From: Sphingopyxis sp. UBA6723
GTDB lineage: Bacteria; Pseudomonadota; Alphaproteobacteria; Sphingomonadales; Sphingomonadaceae
NCBI RefSeq assembly: GCF_002454115.1
Contig: NZ_DKIH01000013.1
Coordinates: 659,675 to 723,674 of the forward strand
Direction of reading: 5' to 3'
DNA length: 64,000 bases
In this document: positions 50,954 to 59,347 of the stretch, piece after piece
Layout of the letters: each line of letters begins with the position of its first letter
Numbering within the stretch: the first letter of the stretch is position 1
Translations under genes and position numbers: made by a program
Notes under the pieces: model-generated
What the model was told of the DNA's origin: nothing
Database searches by the model: none
Seen by the model: the letters and a program-made list of their open reading frames with translations, nothing else

Positions 50954-51331
50954 ATGAACCTCATCCAGACGATCGAAGCCGAAGAAATTGCCAAAGCGGC
51001 AAAGACCATCCCGACCTTCCGCCCCGGCGACACCGTGAAAGTCGGCGTCAAGGTCGTTGAAGGCGAACGCACTCGCGTCCAGAATTTCGAAGGCGTGTGC
51101 ATCGCGCGCTCGAACAAGGGCATGGGCTCCAACTTCACCGTGCGCAAAATGTCGTTCGGCGAGGGTGTCGAGCGCGTGTTCCCGCTCTATTCGCCGAACA
51201 TCGACAGCATTACCGTCATCCGCAAGGGTGCCGTGCGTCGTGCGAAGCTTTATTATCTTCGTGGCCGCACTGGTAAATCGGCGCGTATTGCGGAGCGCCG
51301 CGACTACCGGCCGGAAGCCAGCGAGGGCTAA
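50954..51331 (+). CDS. rplS: 50S ribosomal protein L19
   Basis: The 125-residue protein has the L19 signature (IPTFRPGDTVKVGVKVVEGE, RVQNFEGVCIARSNKGMGSN, VERVFPLYSPNIDSI, AKLYYLRGRTGKSARI). It lies 5 bases after trmD. The ATG at 50954 begins the known L19 N terminus; a longer frame upstream is a shadow of trmD. A strong terminator follows. Confidence 0.97.
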   Translation: MNLIQTIEAEEIAKAAKTIPTFRPGDTVKVGVKVVEGERTRVQNFEGVCIARSNKGMGSNFTVRKMSFGEGVERVFPLYSPNIDSITVIRKGAVRRAKLYYLRGRTGKSARIAERRDYRPEASEG

Positions 51332-51370
51332 GGGAGACTTTCCCGACCCCAAGCGAAAACAGCTTTCCAA

Positions 51371-51410
51371 AACGACCGGTTCCGCCAAAGCGCAGAACCG
51401 GTCGTTTTTC
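51371..51410 (+). terminator. Intrinsic terminator of trmD-rplS
   Basis: AACGACCGGTTC and GAACCGGTCGTT form a perfect 12-base stem with a 12-base loop, ending in a run of U (GTCGTTTTTC). It is 40 bases after the rplS stop. Confidence 0.95.
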
Positions 51411-51445
51411 GTTTCAGCACCTCCATTTCAGAACGGGATTTCATC

Positions 51446-52471
51446 ATGGGTTATCGGATCGTTGTCGCCGGTGCGACGGGCAATGTCGGGCGCGAAGTGC
51501 TCGCCATCCTCACCGAGCGCGAATTCCCGATCGACGAACTGGCGCTGGTCGCCTCGTCGCGCAGTCAGGGGACCGACGTCGAAATCGGGGACACCGGCCG
51601 CACGCTGAAATGCCAGAATATCGACAATTTCGACTGGGCCGGCTGGGACATGGCGATTTTTGCGATCGGCAGCGAAGCGACCAAGATCCATGCGCCCAAG
51701 GCGGCCGCGGCGGGCTGCGTCGTCATCGACAATTCGTCGCTCTACCGCATGGATCCCGACGTGCCGCTGATCGTGCCCGAGGTGAACCCCGACGCGATCG
51801 ACGGTTATAAAAAGCGCAACATCATCGCCAACCCCAACTGCTCGACCGCGCAGATGGTGGTGGCGCTGAAGCCGCTCCACGACGCTGCCAAGATCACCCG
51901 CGTCGTCGTCTCGACCTATCAGTCGGTGTCGGGCGCCGGCAAGGCGGGCATGGACGAGCTGTGGAACCAGACGCGCCAGATCTTCGTCGGCGACGAAAAG
52001 GACATCCAGAAATTCACCAAGCAGATCGCCTTCAACGTCATCCCGCACATCGACAGCTTTCTCGACGACGGGTCGACCAAGGAAGAGTGGAAGATGGTCG
52101 TCGAGACCAAGAAGATCCTCGATCCCAAGATCAAGGTCACCGCGACCTGCGTCCGCGTGCCGGTGTTTGTCGGCCATTCGGAAGCGATCAACATCGAAAT
52201 GGAGCGTGAGCTGTCGGCCGAAGACGCCCAGCGCATCCTGCGCGAAGCCCCCGGCGTCGTCCTCCACGACAAGCGCGAGGATGGCGGCTATATCACCCCG
52301 GTCGAATGCGTCGGCGATTTCGCGACCTTCGTGTCGCGCGTCCGTGAAGACCCGACGGTCGAAAACGGCCTCAACCTGTGGTGCGTTTCGGACAACCTGC
52401 GCAAGGGTGCGGCGCTGAACGCGGTCCAGATCGCGGAGTTGCTCGGGCGTCGGCATTTGAAGAAGGGCTGA
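51446..52471 (+). CDS. asd: Aspartate-semialdehyde dehydrogenase
   Basis: The 341-residue enzyme makes aspartate semialdehyde for lysine, diaminopimelate, threonine and methionine. The NADP site is VAGATGNVGREVLAIL. The catalytic cysteine is in NPNCSTAQMVVALKPLH, and a YQSVSGAGKAGMDEL loop follows. Length is typical. dapF, in the same pathway, is elsewhere in the window. It is transcribed alone after the rplS terminator. Confidence 0.97.
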   Translation: MGYRIVVAGATGNVGREVLAILTEREFPIDELALVASSRSQGTDVEIGDTGRTLKCQNIDNFDWAGWDMAIFAIGSEATKIHAPKAAAAGCVVIDNSSLYRMDPDVPLIVPEVNPDAIDGYKKRNIIANPNCSTAQMVVALKPLHDAAKITRVVVSTYQSVSGAGKAGMDELWNQTRQIFVGDEKDIQKFTKQIAFNVIPHIDSFLDDGSTKEEWKMVVETKKILDPKIKVTATCVRVPVFVGHSEAINIEMERELSAEDAQRILREAPGVVLHDKREDGGYITPVECVGDFATFVSRVREDPTVENGLNLWCVSDNLRKGAALNAVQIAELLGRRHLKKG

Positions 52472-52484
52472 AGGTAAAGCGGAT

Positions 52485-52588
52485 GTTCCCCTGCGAAGGC
52501 AGGGGTCCATCTCCTAACGTCGCCTTTTGCACAAACGGCAACGCCGATCGTGAGCTTGGGTGATGGACCCCTGCCTGCGCAGGGGTGC
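52485..52588. repeat. Paired palindromic repeat, family B copy 3
   Basis: GTTCCCCTGCGAAGGCAGGG (continuing GTCCATCTCC) and the inverted GGTGATGGACCCCTGCCTGC onward enclose about 44 bases. It lies between asd and the DUF2238 gene. Confidence 0.87.
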
Positions 52589-52641
52589 AGGTACGTCAGC
52601 CACTCTCGACGACGCGCAATCCGAACGGGTAGGGGGAGGGG

Positions 52642-53262
52642 ATGACCGACGCCTCCGTGACCACCCTACCCGCACAACGCCGCCTGCTCGGCGCCCTGCT
52701 GATCCTGCTGCTGCTCGCCCAGATCGAGCAGCCTTATCCCGAAATCGCGCTGCTTCAGCACATCCCGACGATGCTGCTGCTCGTCGCGGCCCCGGCGCTG
52801 CTCCGCCGCTGGCCGCTCTCGACCGCCGCGCTCGCCTGCATCGTTGCGTTCTTCGCGCTCCACACCCTTGGCGGGCGCTATGCCTACAGCAGCGTCCCCT
52901 ACGACGCCTGGGCGCGCACGCTCACCGGCACCAGCCTCTCCGACGTCTTTGGCTGGAGCCGCAACCATTACGACCGCCTCGTCCATTTCGCCTTTGGCGC
53001 GCTGTCGGTGATCCCGGTGGCTGAAATCGCGCGGCGCTGGGGCGGGCTAAGCCATCGCGGCGCGGCGTTAACCGTGCTTGCTTGGGTCTTGGCGACCTCT
53101 TGCCTCTATGAAATCTTCGAATGGCTGCTGACCATCGTCGCGGCGGGCGAAACCGCCGATCGCTATAATGGTCAGCAAGGTGACATCTGGGACGCGCAAA
53201 AGGATATGGCGCTGGCGGCGCTGGGTGCGATATTGGTGCTGCTGGTCCAGCGGAGGAGATAG
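52642..53262 (+). CDS. DUF2238 (YjdF-like) membrane protein
   Basis: The 206-residue protein has about five or six membrane spans (LLGALLILLLLAQIEQPYPE, TMLLLVAAPALL, TAALACIVAFFALHTLGGRY). The family motif NHYDRLVHFAFGALSVIPV and YEIFEWLLTIVA follow, with GQQGDIWDAQKDMALAALGA. YjdF-like proteins are uncharacterised inner-membrane proteins. It begins 52 bases after a repeat and runs into the next gene with a 3-base gap. Confidence 0.88.
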   Translation: MTDASVTTLPAQRRLLGALLILLLLAQIEQPYPEIALLQHIPTMLLLVAAPALLRRWPLSTAALACIVAFFALHTLGGRYAYSSVPYDAWARTLTGTSLSDVFGWSRNHYDRLVHFAFGALSVIPVAEIARRWGGLSHRGAALTVLAWVLATSCLYEIFEWLLTIVAAGETADRYNGQQGDIWDAQKDMALAALGAILVLLVQRRR

Positions 53263-53265
53263 GCG

Positions 53266-53871
53266 ATGCGTAACATGACGGCCCTCGCGATGGTGGCACT
53301 GCTCGCCGCCTGCAAACCGGCGCCCGAAAAGACGCCCGCCGCGACCGAAGTAACAGCGCCCCCGGTCCCCGCCGCCAAAGCCGACGGCCCCGCCGCCGCG
53401 ACCACCGCGGTCAGCCTCGATGGCGAAGGACTGCGCTTCATCGACAAGTCCAGCGGCAAGGCCAGCCTCCTCGCCTTCGGCGTCCCGCGCGCGCAGGCCG
53501 AAACTGCGCTCGCGAATGTCGCGGGCAAAGCTGATGACCGCAGCACTAATGACGAGTGCGGCGCCGGTCCGATGCAATTCACCCGCTACGACGCGATGAC
53601 GCTGAATTATCAGGACGACAAATTCGTCGGCTGGTTTCTCGGTAACGAACCCGGCGCCGCCGCCTATTCGACGGTCAGCGGCATCGCCATCGGCACCACC
53701 CGCGCCAAGGCGGGCGAGTCGGTATCGATCATCGACGTCGAGGACAGCACGCTGGGCGAGGAATTCAGCATCGGCACCGGCGAGAATGTCGTCGGCGGCA
53801 TGTTCGCGGCGCCGGGCGACGCGGCAAAGATCGATGCGCTGTTCGCGGGGGTGAACTGCTTCTTTCGTTAG
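53266..53871 (+). CDS. Lipoprotein of unknown function
   Basis: The 201-residue protein starts MRNMTALAMVALLAACKPAP, with lipobox LAAC, then a Pro/Ala linker (about residues 20-45). The globular domain has ECGAGPMQFTRYDAMTLNYQ, DKFVGWFLGNEPGA and GTTRAKAGESVSII. I do not recognise a family. Three bases separate it from the DUF2238 gene. Its stop codon overlaps the opposite-strand DUF5990 stop by two bases. Confidence 0.75.
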   Translation: MRNMTALAMVALLAACKPAPEKTPAATEVTAPPVPAAKADGPAAATTAVSLDGEGLRFIDKSSGKASLLAFGVPRAQAETALANVAGKADDRSTNDECGAGPMQFTRYDAMTLNYQDDKFVGWFLGNEPGAAAYSTVSGIAIGTTRAKAGESVSIIDVEDSTLGEEFSIGTGENVVGGMFAAPGDAAKIDALFAGVNCFFR

Positions 53872-54293
53872 ATCAGCCGTCGCACCGTCGGTCGCACGGT
53901 GGCGCACGCCGGCGTGCCGTCTTTTCCGGTCCCGATGACCGATATCTCGATGCGACCTCCGTCGTTCGTCGCCGCATCGAGCAGCTCTGGCGCGATGTCG
54001 TGGATGTCGATCTTCATTCGACGGGTCCACGGCGACGAAGGGTCGCCCGCGGCCTGCCCGACCCGGATATAGACGAACCGCCGCTCCGGCCCTTCGCGCT
54101 GTACCTGATCGCCAAAGAATTTTGGACCGGGGCCGACGCGGACGGTGAAATCGAACGCCAGCGGTTCGCCCGCGCTCGACGATTTGGGGTCCATCGGATG
54201 GCCGTCCTTTGCCTGTAAACTATGCAGCACCCCGGCAACCGGCTGGTCGATGACGATCCGCATCGCAATGTCGCTCTGATCGGCTTTAGCCAT
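53868..54293 (-). CDS. DUF5990 family protein
   Basis: The 141-residue protein begins MAKADQSDIAMRIVIDQPVA and has the DUF5990 core (GPKFFGDQVQREGPERRFVY, IRVGQAAGDPSSPWTRRMK, then IHDIAPELLDAA). There is no signal peptide or span. Function is unknown. It lies just downstream of emrB (5 bases), so it is probably the last gene of that operon. A long open frame extends upstream through emrB and emrA but is not coding there. Confidence 0.8.
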   Translation of the reverse strand: MAKADQSDIAMRIVIDQPVAGVLHSLQAKDGHPMDPKSSSAGEPLAFDFTVRVGPGPKFFGDQVQREGPERRFVYIRVGQAAGDPSSPWTRRMKIDIHDIAPELLDAATNDGGRIEISVIGTGKDGTPACATVRPTVRRLI

Positions 54294-54298
54294 GCCGC

Positions 54299-55888
54299 CT
54301 AATGCCCCATATCCGCCGCCGACGCCACCGGCCCGCCCGCCTTCGGCGGCCGCAACAACAGCACCAGCGGCACCGCCGCCAGCGTCATCCACATCATTGC
54401 CCAGAAATCGTCGATATAGGCGACCATGGCCGCCTGCCGGTTGATCTCGGCATTGACCATCGCCAGCGCGGTTTCGCCCGCGATGCCGAAGCGGTCGGCG
54501 GTCGACGGGTCGATTATGCTGACCGAACTGCTGGTGACATGCGCCGCCAGATCGGCGTGGCTCGTCTGGATATTTGACGCTAGCAAGGTGGTGACGATCG
54601 AGATACCGATCGATGCGCCCAGGCTGCGGAACAGGTTGAGCAGGCTCGACCCGTCGGTGCGAAACTGCGGCGCGATCGTCGCGAACGCCATCGTGTTGAG
54701 CGGGATGAAGATCAGCCCCATGCCCAGCCCCTGCACCAGCCCGCTGACGATCACCGGCTCCATGCCCATGTTCAGCGACCAATGGCTCATTTGCCACAAT
54801 GAATAGGCGGCGATCGCCAGCCCGGTGCCGACCAGCCAGCGCGGATCGACCTTGCCCAGCAGCTGCCCCGCGACCCACATGCTCATCAAGATGCCGACCC
54901 CGCGCACCGCCAGCGCCAGCCCGGTGTCGATCACCGGCCACCCGAACAGATTCTGCAACATCGGCGGCAACAGCGCCATCGACGCGAACATCACCACCCC
55001 GACGACGACCATGAACCCCATCGCGGTGACGAGGTTGCGGTCGGCCAGCATCGCACGGCTGAACAAAGGCGCGCGCGCGGTGAACATATGCACCACGAAC
55101 ATCCACAGGCACGCGACCGCGACGCCGCATTCGATCCAGATTTCCACGCTGTCGAACCAGTCGGCATGCGCGCCGCGGTCGAGCATCAGTTGCAGCGCCG
55201 CCAGCCCCAGCGCGAGCATCGAAAATCCGAACAGGTCGAACCGGCGGCTGGTCTTTTTCGTCGCGGGCAGCAGCGCCCACATCAGCGCCAGCGTCAGCAG
55301 TCCGAACGGCAGGTTGACATAAAAGACCCAGCGCCAGTTGGCTTGCTCGGTCAGCCAGCCGCCGAGCACCGGCCCGACGATCGGCCCGATCATGATCCCC
55401 ATGCCCCATATCGACATGGCGCGCGCATGGCGTTCGGGCGGATTGATGTCGAGCATCACTGCCTGCGACAGCGGCCCGATAAACGCCGCGAAAACGCCTT
55501 GGAGGAACCGAAAGGCGACCATCTGTTCCAGCGACTGCGCCGCGCCGCACGCCATCGACGCGACGATGAAGCCGAAAATCGCGATCAGGAACAATTCGCG
55601 TCGCCCGATCCGGTCGGCCAGCCAGCCAGTGATCGGCATCGCGACCGCGCTCGCCAATATGTAGCTGGTCAGCACCCAGGTCACCGTCTCGCTCGTCGCG
55701 CCCAGCGCCGATTGCATATGCGGGATCGCGACATTGGCGATCGTTGTGTCGAGGATCTGCATGATCGACGCCCCCATGACCGCGACGGTCAGCAGGGCGC
55801 GGTGGCGAACGCGCTCGTGCAGCGGGATGCTGTCGTCGGCGGGCAGCGCAGTGGCGGCGGGACGGCGGGGGAGGGCGCGGGAGGCCAT
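54299..55888 (-). CDS. emrB: DHA2 family drug efflux permease (EmrB-like)
   Basis: The 529-residue major facilitator has about 14 spans. The DHA2 motifs are MQILDTTIANVAIPHMQSAL near the N terminus, and WLADRIGRRELFL and GWLTEQANWRWVFYVNLPFG in the middle. It would work with EmrA and an outer-membrane TolC-like channel to expel drugs or hydrophobic compounds. A 225-base gap with a predicted three-way-junction palindrome separates it from emrA. Confidence 0.93.
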   Translation of the reverse strand: MASRALPRRPAATALPADDSIPLHERVRHRALLTVAVMGASIMQILDTTIANVAIPHMQSALGATSETVTWVLTSYILASAVAMPITGWLADRIGRRELFLIAIFGFIVASMACGAAQSLEQMVAFRFLQGVFAAFIGPLSQAVMLDINPPERHARAMSIWGMGIMIGPIVGPVLGGWLTEQANWRWVFYVNLPFGLLTLALMWALLPATKKTSRRFDLFGFSMLALGLAALQLMLDRGAHADWFDSVEIWIECGVAVACLWMFVVHMFTARAPLFSRAMLADRNLVTAMGFMVVVGVVMFASMALLPPMLQNLFGWPVIDTGLALAVRGVGILMSMWVAGQLLGKVDPRWLVGTGLAIAAYSLWQMSHWSLNMGMEPVIVSGLVQGLGMGLIFIPLNTMAFATIAPQFRTDGSSLLNLFRSLGASIGISIVTTLLASNIQTSHADLAAHVTSSSVSIIDPSTADRFGIAGETALAMVNAEINRQAAMVAYIDDFWAMMWMTLAAVPLVLLLRPPKAGGPVASAADMGH

Positions 55889-55913
55889 GGCTTAAAAGCC
55901 CCTCCCCTTTAGG

Positions 55914-55977
55914 AGTGTCAGGTCGGTCATGCCCTCGGTATGACCTAAACCGTCCGGGGGACGGTTTACCTGACACT
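55914..55977. repeat. Three-way-junction palindrome between emrA and emrB
   Basis: An outer 10-base stem (AGTGTCAGGT at 55914-55923 with ACCTGACACT at 55968-55977) encloses two inner hairpins. These are GGTCAT/ATGACC (55925-55930 with 55940-55945) and AAACCGTCC/GGACGGTTT (55947-55955 with 55959-55967, loop GGG). Single bases link the stems. It could fold as a cruciform in DNA or a Y-shaped RNA in the emrA-emrB message. Confidence 0.85.
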
Positions 55978-55983
55978 GGGTTG

Positions 55984-56027
55984 GGGTGGGGTCTGTCGGC
56001 GTAGCGCATGGCTGCGAAACCCCACCC
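55984..56027. repeat. Second inverted repeat next to the junction element
   Basis: GGGTGGGGT (55984-55992) pairs exactly with ACCCCACCC (56019-56027) around 26 bases. It extends the structured region before emrA, so almost the whole emrA-emrB gap can fold. The rest of the gap, 56028-56113, holds only CT/GA-rich sequence. Confidence 0.7.
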
Positions 56028-56113
56028 GCTGCGACTAGGCAGCAAGCTGCCAAGTCTCGCTGCCCTCCCCTGAAGGAGAGGGATGAGGTTATGTAAAGCG
56101 GCACAGCCACCGC

Positions 56114-57232
56114 CTACTTCCCCGCCACCGCGCCGCCGCTCGTAAACACCCGCACCTCCGCCGACAGCCCCGCGATCATCTCGCGCGCCGGTTTCTCGTC
56201 GAACGCAATCTTCACCGGCACCCGCTGCGTCACCTTGACCCAGTTTCCGGTCGCATTCTGTGCCGGCAGCACCGAAAATTCGCTGCCCGTCCCGGCGCCG
56301 ATGGTCAGCACATGGCCGCGCACCTTCAGCCCCGGATAGGCGTCGAACGTCACCTCGGCGCGCTGGCCGACGCGCATATTGGCGAGGTCGGTTTCCTTGA
56401 AATTGGCCTCGACCCACGGATGCGCGGTGTCCACCAGCGTCACGGCGGGCAGCCCCGCGACCATCATCTGGCCGATCTGCAGCCGGTCCGATTGCGCGAC
56501 GCGCCCCGCGCTTGGCGCGCGGACGGTGGTGCGCGCCAGATTGACCTGCGCTTGTGAGCGCTGAACGCGCGCCGCTTCGACCTGCGGGTTGACCCCACTC
56601 GCCGGACCCGCGGCCAGCTTGGTGCGCGCCTCGACCGCGGCCGCTTCGGCCTGCCGCACCCGCTCGCGCGCCTGCGCGACCGCGTGGCGCGACGCGTCAT
56701 AGGCGGCTTTGGTAGTGAAACCCTTTTCCATCAGCGCCGCCTGCCGTTCGAAATTGACCTGTGCAAAGGCGACATCCTCGCGCGCCGCGGCAATATCGAC
56801 GCTCGATGTGTTGGCGCTCGCCGACAGATTGCCGACCTCGACCTGCGCCGCGTCAATCGCCGCCGTCGCCTGCGCGACGTTCAGCGCATAGGGTTCGCCG
56901 TCGATGCGGAACAGCAACTGCCCCGCCGCGACCTGCTGGCCGTCGCGCACGGCAACTTCGGTGATCCGGCCGCCCACTTCGGCGGCGACCGACACCTTGT
57001 CCATCTGGACATAGGCATTGTCGGTCGACACCGATCCGCCGCTGGTCAGCCAATAATATCCGCCCGCCGCGATCAGGATCGCAGGCAGGCCGAACATCAG
57101 CAGCCGGGTGCGCCATTTCGGCGCGTCTTTTTGCTCGGTCGCGGTCGCCGCGCTGGCGGGCGGGAGCGGATCGGCCTTGGGCGTCGATGTCGCATCGTCG
57201 GATGCGGGGCGGGTGGGGGAGAGCTGGTCCAT
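56114..57232 (-). CDS. emrA: HlyD-type membrane fusion protein (EmrA-like)
   Basis: The 372-residue protein has an N-terminal span (LLMFGLPAILIAAGGYYWL) after a Pro/Ser-rich cytoplasmic stretch. The lipoyl half-domain is KVSVAAEVGGRITEVAVRDG with GQQVAAGQLLFRIDGEPY. Coiled coil segments follow (VAQARERVRQAEAAAVEART), then the second lipoyl part (VRAPSAGRVAQSDRLQIGQM). It links EmrB to an outer-membrane channel. Its ATG overlaps the marR stop (TGATG). Confidence 0.94.
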   Translation of the reverse strand: MDQLSPTRPASDDATSTPKADPLPPASAATATEQKDAPKWRTRLLMFGLPAILIAAGGYYWLTSGGSVSTDNAYVQMDKVSVAAEVGGRITEVAVRDGQQVAAGQLLFRIDGEPYALNVAQATAAIDAAQVEVGNLSASANTSSVDIAAAREDVAFAQVNFERQAALMEKGFTTKAAYDASRHAVAQARERVRQAEAAAVEARTKLAAGPASGVNPQVEAARVQRSQAQVNLARTTVRAPSAGRVAQSDRLQIGQMMVAGLPAVTLVDTAHPWVEANFKETDLANMRVGQRAEVTFDAYPGLKVRGHVLTIGAGTGSEFSVLPAQNATGNWVKVTQRVPVKIAFDEKPAREMIAGLSAEVRVFTSGGAVAGK

Positions 57233-57681
57233 CAGGCGGCCTCTTCTTTTTCTTTCTGGCAGATGCGGCGCGACAGATTGGCGCGCACGCGCTCGACCAG
57301 GTCGTTCAGCTGCTCCAGCTCCGCCGCGCTCAACCCCTCGGTCGCTTCGGCGGTCAGCGCGTCGGTGGTGGCGCGCATCGCGGTCAGCAGCTCGTCGGCG
57401 CCCGGCGCCAGATACAACAGCCAGGCGCGGCGATCGCTCGGGTCGGCACGGCGTTCGACCAGTCCCGCCTCCTCCAGCCGGTCGATCATCCGCGACAGGG
57501 TGATCGGCTCGACCTCGATCAGTTCGGCCAGCGGCCCCTGGCGGATACCCTCGTGGCGCCGGAGGTAGATCAGCAGCCGCCATTGCAGCGCGGTGATCCC
57601 CGTATCGCGGGTGCGGGCATTGAATGCACGGCGGAACAGCCGCGCGCTGTCGTTGAGCAGGAATCCGATCGTTTCACTCAT
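57232..57681 (-). CDS. MarR family regulator of the efflux operon
   Basis: The 149-residue winged-helix protein has GITALQWRLLIYLRRHEG, LAELIEVEPITLSRMIDRLE and the wing LVERRADPSDRRAWLLYL. It begins the marR-emrA-emrB-DUF5990 operon and overlaps emrA by one base. MarR proteins usually repress their own operon and are released by ligand. A near-palindromic site lies just upstream of its ATG (57681). Confidence 0.93.
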   Translation of the reverse strand: MSETIGFLLNDSARLFRRAFNARTRDTGITALQWRLLIYLRRHEGIRQGPLAELIEVEPITLSRMIDRLEEAGLVERRADPSDRRAWLLYLAPGADELLTAMRATTDALTAEATEGLSAAELEQLNDLVERVRANLSRRICQKEKEEAA

Positions 57682-57692
57682 GGCAAGCGATA

Positions 57693-57710
57693 TAATAGCA
57701 ATAGCTACTA
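57693..57710. promoter_or_regulatory. Probable MarR operator
   Basis: TAATAGC-AATA-GCTACTA is a 7-base inverted repeat with one mismatch, 12 bases upstream of the marR start. Size and place suit a MarR dimer site overlapping the promoter. Confidence 0.55.
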
Positions 57711-57827
57711 ACTGCAAGCAACCCGACGCTGCGCGGCACTTTCGTAAACTTCCGCAAATCCATCCGCCTTGGTGTAAATTTCACCGACAATGCTTGCAAA
57801 TCGGCCTCATTTCCGCAGGATGGCGTC

Positions 57828-58475
57828 ATGACATTGACCGCAGACCTCTTCTGGTCGTTCCGCTCGCCCTACAGCTACCTCGCCATCGCCCGCTACCGCG
57901 CGCTCGCGGCGAGCCACGACCTGTCGATCAACCTCCGCCCCGTTTACCCGCTCGCGATCCGCCAGCCCGATTTTTTCGACCGCAACCACCCCAATTGGCT
58001 GAGCTACACGATGCGCGACATGATCCGTGTCGCGCAGTTCCACGGCATCCCCTTCGGCCCGCCGCGCCCCGATCCGATCGTCCAGAATGTGATGACGCGC
58101 GAGATCGCCGCCGAGCAGCCCTATATCTATCGCCTCACCCGACTCGGCCAGGCAGCATCACGCCGCGGCAAGAGCCTGGCGTTTGCGCATGAAGCGGCGC
58201 AGCTGATCTGGGGCGGCGCGACCGACTGGCATCTCGGTGACCATCTGGCTGGCGCCGCGAAACGCGCCGGGCTCGACCTCGCCGAACTCGACGTCGAAGC
58301 GGAGCACGATGCACAGGCGCTCGACAACGAGATTGCCGCGAACCAGGTCGCGCTCGAAATCGCCGGCCATTGGGGCGTTCCGACCTTGGTGTTCGACGGC
58401 GAGCCCTTCTTCGGGCAGGACCGCATCGAAATGGCGCGCTGGCGCATGGAGCAAAAGGGTCTCCGCCCGCGCTGA
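57828..58475 (+). CDS. DsbA-family / 2-hydroxychromene-2-carboxylate isomerase-like protein
   Basis: The 215-residue protein has the kappa-GST/HCCA isomerase fold. The N terminus is LFWSFRSPYSYLAIARYRAL, with serine at the position used by HCCA isomerases in place of the DsbA CxxC. The end is GHWGVPTLVFDGEPFFGQDR. HCCA isomerase serves naphthalene breakdown, but such paralogues are common and no aromatic genes are near, so the substrate stays open. It is divergent from marR. Confidence 0.88.
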   Translation: MTLTADLFWSFRSPYSYLAIARYRALAASHDLSINLRPVYPLAIRQPDFFDRNHPNWLSYTMRDMIRVAQFHGIPFGPPRPDPIVQNVMTREIAAEQPYIYRLTRLGQAASRRGKSLAFAHEAAQLIWGGATDWHLGDHLAGAAKRAGLDLAELDVEAEHDAQALDNEIAANQVALEIAGHWGVPTLVFDGEPFFGQDRIEMARWRMEQKGLRPR

Positions 58476-58517
58476 ACGGCCTTGCCCAACCGACCGCCGC
58501 ATGGGCATAGCCCGGGT

Positions 58518-59270
58518 ATGACAAGCGAACCTCAATTTTTCGAAGCGCGCGACGGCGTGCGGCTGGCGTGGCGCGAAATGGGCGAAGGCAGGCCGCTGAT
58601 CCTGCTCCACGGCCTGTTTTCGAGCGGCGAAGTCAACTGGATCAAGTTCGGCACCGCGGCGCGGATCGCGGCCGAGGGCTACCGCGTCATCATGCCCGAC
58701 CTGCGCGTCCACGGGTCGAGCGACGCGCCGCACGACGAGGAATTTTATCCCCCCGACGTGCTGGTGCGAGATCTGGAGGATCTGGTCGCGCACCTTGATC
58801 TCACCGACTTCGATCTCGGCGGCTTCTCACTCGGCGCACGCACCAGCGTCCGCGCAGTCGTTGCGGGTATGAAACCGCGACGGTTGATTCTGGGCGGTAT
58901 GGGGCTGGCGGGACTGGCCGGTTGGCAAAGGCGCGGCGCGTTCTTCCGGCGCGCGATTGCCGAATATGAGAGTGCCAAGCGCGGCGACGACACCTGGCTG
59001 TCGATCCAGTTCATGAAGACGATGAAGGTCGATCGGATTGCCGCGGGGCATTTGCTCGACAGCTTCACCGACACTCCGCCCGAGGCACTCGCGGCGCTGA
59101 CGATGCCCGTACTCGTCGTGTGCGGCGAGCAGGATCAGGACAATGGATCAGCCCCCGAACTCGTCGCGGCGCTCGCCGATGCGCAGCTCGTAACGATTCC
59201 CGGCACCCATATGTCGAGCGTGACCCAGCCCGAGCTCGGCGAAGCGATCGCGACCTTCCTGACCGCTTGA
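58518..59270 (+). CDS. Alpha/beta hydrolase
   Basis: The 250-residue protein shows the oxyanion HG motif LILLHGLFSSG, nucleophile serine in LGGFSLGARTSVRA, an acid region VVCGEQDQDNG and catalytic histidine in IPGTHMSSV. Substrate is unknown. Start ATG 58518 (MTSEPQFFEARDGVRLAW). A TTG 12 codons earlier is less likely. It lies 42 bases after the isomerase-like gene and may share its transcript. Confidence 0.9.
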   Translation: MTSEPQFFEARDGVRLAWREMGEGRPLILLHGLFSSGEVNWIKFGTAARIAAEGYRVIMPDLRVHGSSDAPHDEEFYPPDVLVRDLEDLVAHLDLTDFDLGGFSLGARTSVRAVVAGMKPRRLILGGMGLAGLAGWQRRGAFFRRAIAEYESAKRGDDTWLSIQFMKTMKVDRIAAGHLLDSFTDTPPEALAALTMPVLVVCGEQDQDNGSAPELVAALADAQLVTIPGTHMSSVTQPELGEAIATFLTA

Positions 59271-59347
59271 CCCTGCCTTCGGCGCGCGCCAAGCTATCGA
59301 CATTGCGCCAAAGAGCGCCTTCAAAATCGTCCAGAGGATCGCACCCC

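Noticed and set aside
54294..56417. Long leftward frame joining emrA, emrB and the DUF5990 gene
   Set aside because: It runs out of frame with emrB and emrA, whose products are clear. Only its last 141 codons (53868-54293) match a family.
57828..58475. Naming the DsbA-like protein nahD of naphthalene breakdown
   Set aside because: No aromatic-degradation genes lie nearby; only the fold and active-site serine region match.
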